Shown here in pieces: positions 61,414 to 64,000 of a stretch of DNA of 64,000 nucleotides. The notes below the pieces were generated by a model that was not told where the DNA came from, did not search any database, and was given only the letters and a program-made list of their open reading frames with translations. Within the stretch, counting starts at the first letter, position 1, and every line of letters begins with the position of its first letter. The position numbers and the translations under genes are program-made. This stretch comes from Cardiocondyla obscurior (lineage: Eukaryota > Arthropoda > Insecta > Hymenoptera > Formicidae), in contig NC_091864.1 in the NCBI RefSeq assembly GCF_019399895.1, positions 9,340,001-9,404,000 of the forward strand, in the 5' to 3' direction.

Positions 61414-61992
61414 CGCGAAAAGAAGCATGGTACATCACATTTTCTAAAATAATATTGTAATTAATATGAATTAATAAGTTGAAATATATTGATAATAACA
61501 AGAAATTTAAATTATTAGTAAATTAAAATTCTTTATTTATTAACAGTTAATAACGCGTGGTTATCAGAACTTTAATTATTGATTTTTTTTTTTTTTAAAT
61601 TAAAAATTATTCGTCTTCAGTCAGTCGCGTTGTTTTCCTCTCATTTTATTTCTCTCAAACCAAAAGTTGAACTGCACGATCGCAATTTAGTTCCATTTGC
61701 TTAGAATATTTAATGTGTAATTCTTGTTCTTTGTATGTCTAATAATCTTTAAAATTAGTAGAAAAAGTAGACATTCAACGTAAGACACTCAATTTTTTTG
61801 TCCATATGATTGTAATGACATAAAATACCAAAAAAAAAAAGAAACTGACGTGCGATGCAAGATACTTTTTTCTGTTACCTATAAGTTATACGTTACCGTT
61901 ATTTCCCGGTCGAAGTGCACGGTCGCGTTCACGGAATTATAGCATTATCAAGTGATGAGTTTTGTTTCGAGTTGTCCTGTCAGTACGTACGT
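61414..61992. other. Spacer between OR-F and OR-G
   Basis: AT-rich, gene-free, the shortest stretch between receptors. It includes the second upstream block of OR-G at 61908-61920 (GGTCGAAGTGCAC). Confidence 0.6.
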
Positions 61993-62012
61993 ATAATAGC
62001 GATTGATTCATA
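61993..62012 (+). promoter_or_regulatory. Conserved upstream element of OR-G
   Basis: The sequence reads ATAATAGCGATTGATTC, 172 bp before the ATG, followed by a GAGTGGGGATG block. Confidence 0.6.
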
Positions 62013-62164
62013 TTCACGAGTGGGGATGAATCGTGCACGGACACCGAGGAGAAATGATCGTTGCTCCCCATTTCTTTTTTAACTGCAGTATCGAACAAAT
62101 GTACGAACGTTGAGTATTTTATTTTATTTTATTTTTTTTTTTACGTTTCGAGAAACATTGGCAA

Positions 62165-64000
62165 ATGGTCATTACAAATACCATTAGCCCGGTGCTGAAA
62201 ATTGGCCTCCAGTTCCTCGGGATTTGGCCGGATGTCTCGTATTCCGCTGTTCACTGGTTCGGCTTTATGTCGACCCTTATAATTGTACAGTACTTCCAGT
62301 ATGCGTACATTTTTCAACACTTAAAGATCAGCGAGTTCTCGAACCTTATTGACGCCCTGACTGTGACCGTAGATTACAGTTTGACGTTTTTTAAATTAAT
62401 CGGTCTGTGGTTGCATCGCCGGTAAGATATTTTAATTGTTTGCTTGTTTTTCCGTATTCGATTAATTGCCGAAGCGAAAATTTCCCTTAGTCTTTTAATA
62501 CATTGTTAGTTTATGCACTGTGCATCGATAATGTTAATTGTTGAATTTTTTAAAATATTTTTATTTTTTTTCGAAAGAAAATGCAACGTTTATCTGGAAT
62601 ATTTAATAACTAGAAATAATATATTGCAGAGTATTTCATCAAATTTTAGCTGATATGGATAGTGACTGGCGCGAGTGCAACGATATCGATCAGCACTTGT
62701 ATCTGATGACAATTAAAGCTAACATATCGTATTTCTTTTCGAACCTCATGTACAGCATCACTATGATTTTTACCGTGCTTTATCTTCTAGGAGACTACAT
62801 GATTAACTTTATATTCGTAAACAAAGATTACAACGTTACTTCGCGACAGCTTCCTATAAAGTTATACTTACCCTTCGAAACTGAGCAATCACCGGTGTTC
62901 GAGCTTCTCGTTGTACTAATATTTATACATGTGATGTTACACGTCAGCATACTTACTATTCTAAATGGATTAATTCTTACTTTGGTAACTTCCACAAGTC
63001 ACACTTGCATTTTGTTCTTTATTCATTATTTTTTATATTTTTTTTAAGTAAAAAATTGATTTATTCTGAAAGCTAATAGCTCGTGAGAATTTAAATGTAT
63101 TTTAGGTGCTGCACGTCAGTGGGCAAATCGACATAATGTGCTATGAATTTGAAAATATTTCAAAAAACGCTCTTCTTCATAAATATACTGTGTCTTTGTT
63201 TCACATGCAAATCAAGAGGCATAACAAGATTATTTTATTCGCTGAAAACATCGAGAAACTCTTCTCTTTTATTGCTTTGATGCAAGTTATTTGTAACACC
63301 TTGGTCATTTGCTTTCTAGGGTTCTTTTTCATTATTGTAAGTTCCGTAATTAATGCGCGATAATTAATATTGTATATAGAATTTATTTTCTTTTCTCTTT
63401 ATCGAACTAGTCTTTATATAACGAATCCGATGTTTTCGTATTAGTGAAAACCGTCCTCGCTTATCTCGGGATAATGTGCGAGCCTTTCGTCATTTGCTTA
63501 GCCGGGGAACATCTGAGTTTTAAAGTAAGTATTTACGGAATTAGTTAAAAAAAAAATTAATTAACACAAGATTTAATAGGACGTAATACTTTACATATAG
63601 TAATAATTGATTAAAGCGCGGTATGTATTCAATACTTGCGGAAGAAAAGCCATGTGATATTGGTTGTTTTTAGAGTAAATTAATCGCCGATGCAACATAC
63701 GAATCCTTGTGGTATGAACTGCCGTCACGTCAAAATAAAATTATAATATTCATGATTATGAGATCGCAAAGACGATTGGCAATCACGGCGGGAAAAATGA
63801 TGGATGTCTCATTCGAAACTTTTACAAATGTAAATTCTTATAATCTAGCTTTTAAAATACATTTCTCTTATGTTTTTTTTTTGTAAATAATCTGCCGCGT
63901 GTATTTTTTTATACACAAATATAATATATATTAAACATAATTTTCTTTTTTAGATTATGAAGGCATCGATATCATACATATCCGTTTTGAACGCAATGTA
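62165..64000 (+). CDS. Odorant receptor OR-G (7tm_6 family), cut by the window end
   Basis: Coding exons are 62165-62421, 62630-62984, 63106-63336, 63411-63524, 63674-63829 and 63954-64000. The window stops inside the final Tyr codon, so only one base and the stop codon are missing; the full protein should be 387 residues. Group D-G marks: LKIGLQFLGIWPDVSYSAVH, LKISEFSNLIDAL, HVSGQIDIMCYEFE, LMQVICNTLVICFLGF, LAGEHLSFK, AITAGKMMDVSFETF and SYISVLNAM. Two substitutions stand out in exon 3: VICNT where all others have VWNT or LWNT, and CFLGF for CCLGF. In exon 4, CLAGEH replaces CFAGEH. All splice sites are canonical, so the gene is likely functional. The array probably continues past the window. 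Ligand unknown. Confidence 0.92.

Noticed and set aside
1..64000. tRNA, rRNA, CRISPR arrays and bacterial or viral insertions
   Set aside because: No cloverleaf, rRNA block, regular spacer array or foreign coding sequence was recognised by eye; a covariance-model scan would be needed to exclude small RNA genes.

Overview
This window looks like nuclear DNA of a hymenopteran insect, most likely an ant. Every gene has spliced introns with GT-AG borders. The proteins are insect orthologues or members of insect families. The right third holds a tandem array of insect-type odorant receptors (7tm_6 family), the sort of expansion known from ants and other Hymenoptera. CpG-rich stretches alternate with very AT-rich ones, which is also usual in ants. 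The species cannot be told from the sequence alone.

Layout, with all recognised genes on the + strand: (1) 1-2107, intron and last coding exon of an Eph receptor tyrosine kinase (SAM domain and C-terminus). (2) 7094-8337, RpL34, complete, with a non-coding leader exon. (3) 18365-24943, a BMP type I receptor of the thickveins class, complete in four coding exons, with a long first intron. (4) 30169-34953, lark (RBM4-type RNA-binding protein), complete in five coding exons, with likely leader exons upstream and a candidate stop-containing cassette exon. (5) 34954-43600, a long stretch with no convincing gene; it holds a triplet-repeat tract, a long hairpin and a young 1.18-kb fold-back element with about 284-bp, about 98% identical inverted arms. 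(6) 43806-64000, seven odorant receptor genes in head-to-tail order. They fall into two groups by sequence: A, B, C and then D, E, F, G. The last gene is cut by the window end. A decayed exon of a further receptor lies between C and D.

The first four genes are conserved housekeeping or developmental genes: cell guidance signalling, ribosome, BMP signalling and RNA regulation. I see no functional link between them. The receptors form one unit: all share a six-exon plan with intron phases 2,0,0,0,0 and nearly fixed exon lengths. All seven have a related element of about 17 bp, consensus GTAATNNCRATTGATYC, at 156-174 bp upstream of the ATG. Two more copies lie in the long B-C and C-D spacers. 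This element is the most interesting undescribed signal I found. Other points of note are the lark cassette exon, the fold-back element with a GC-rich hairpin-bearing interior, and a one-codon deletion in the thickveins kinase domain.
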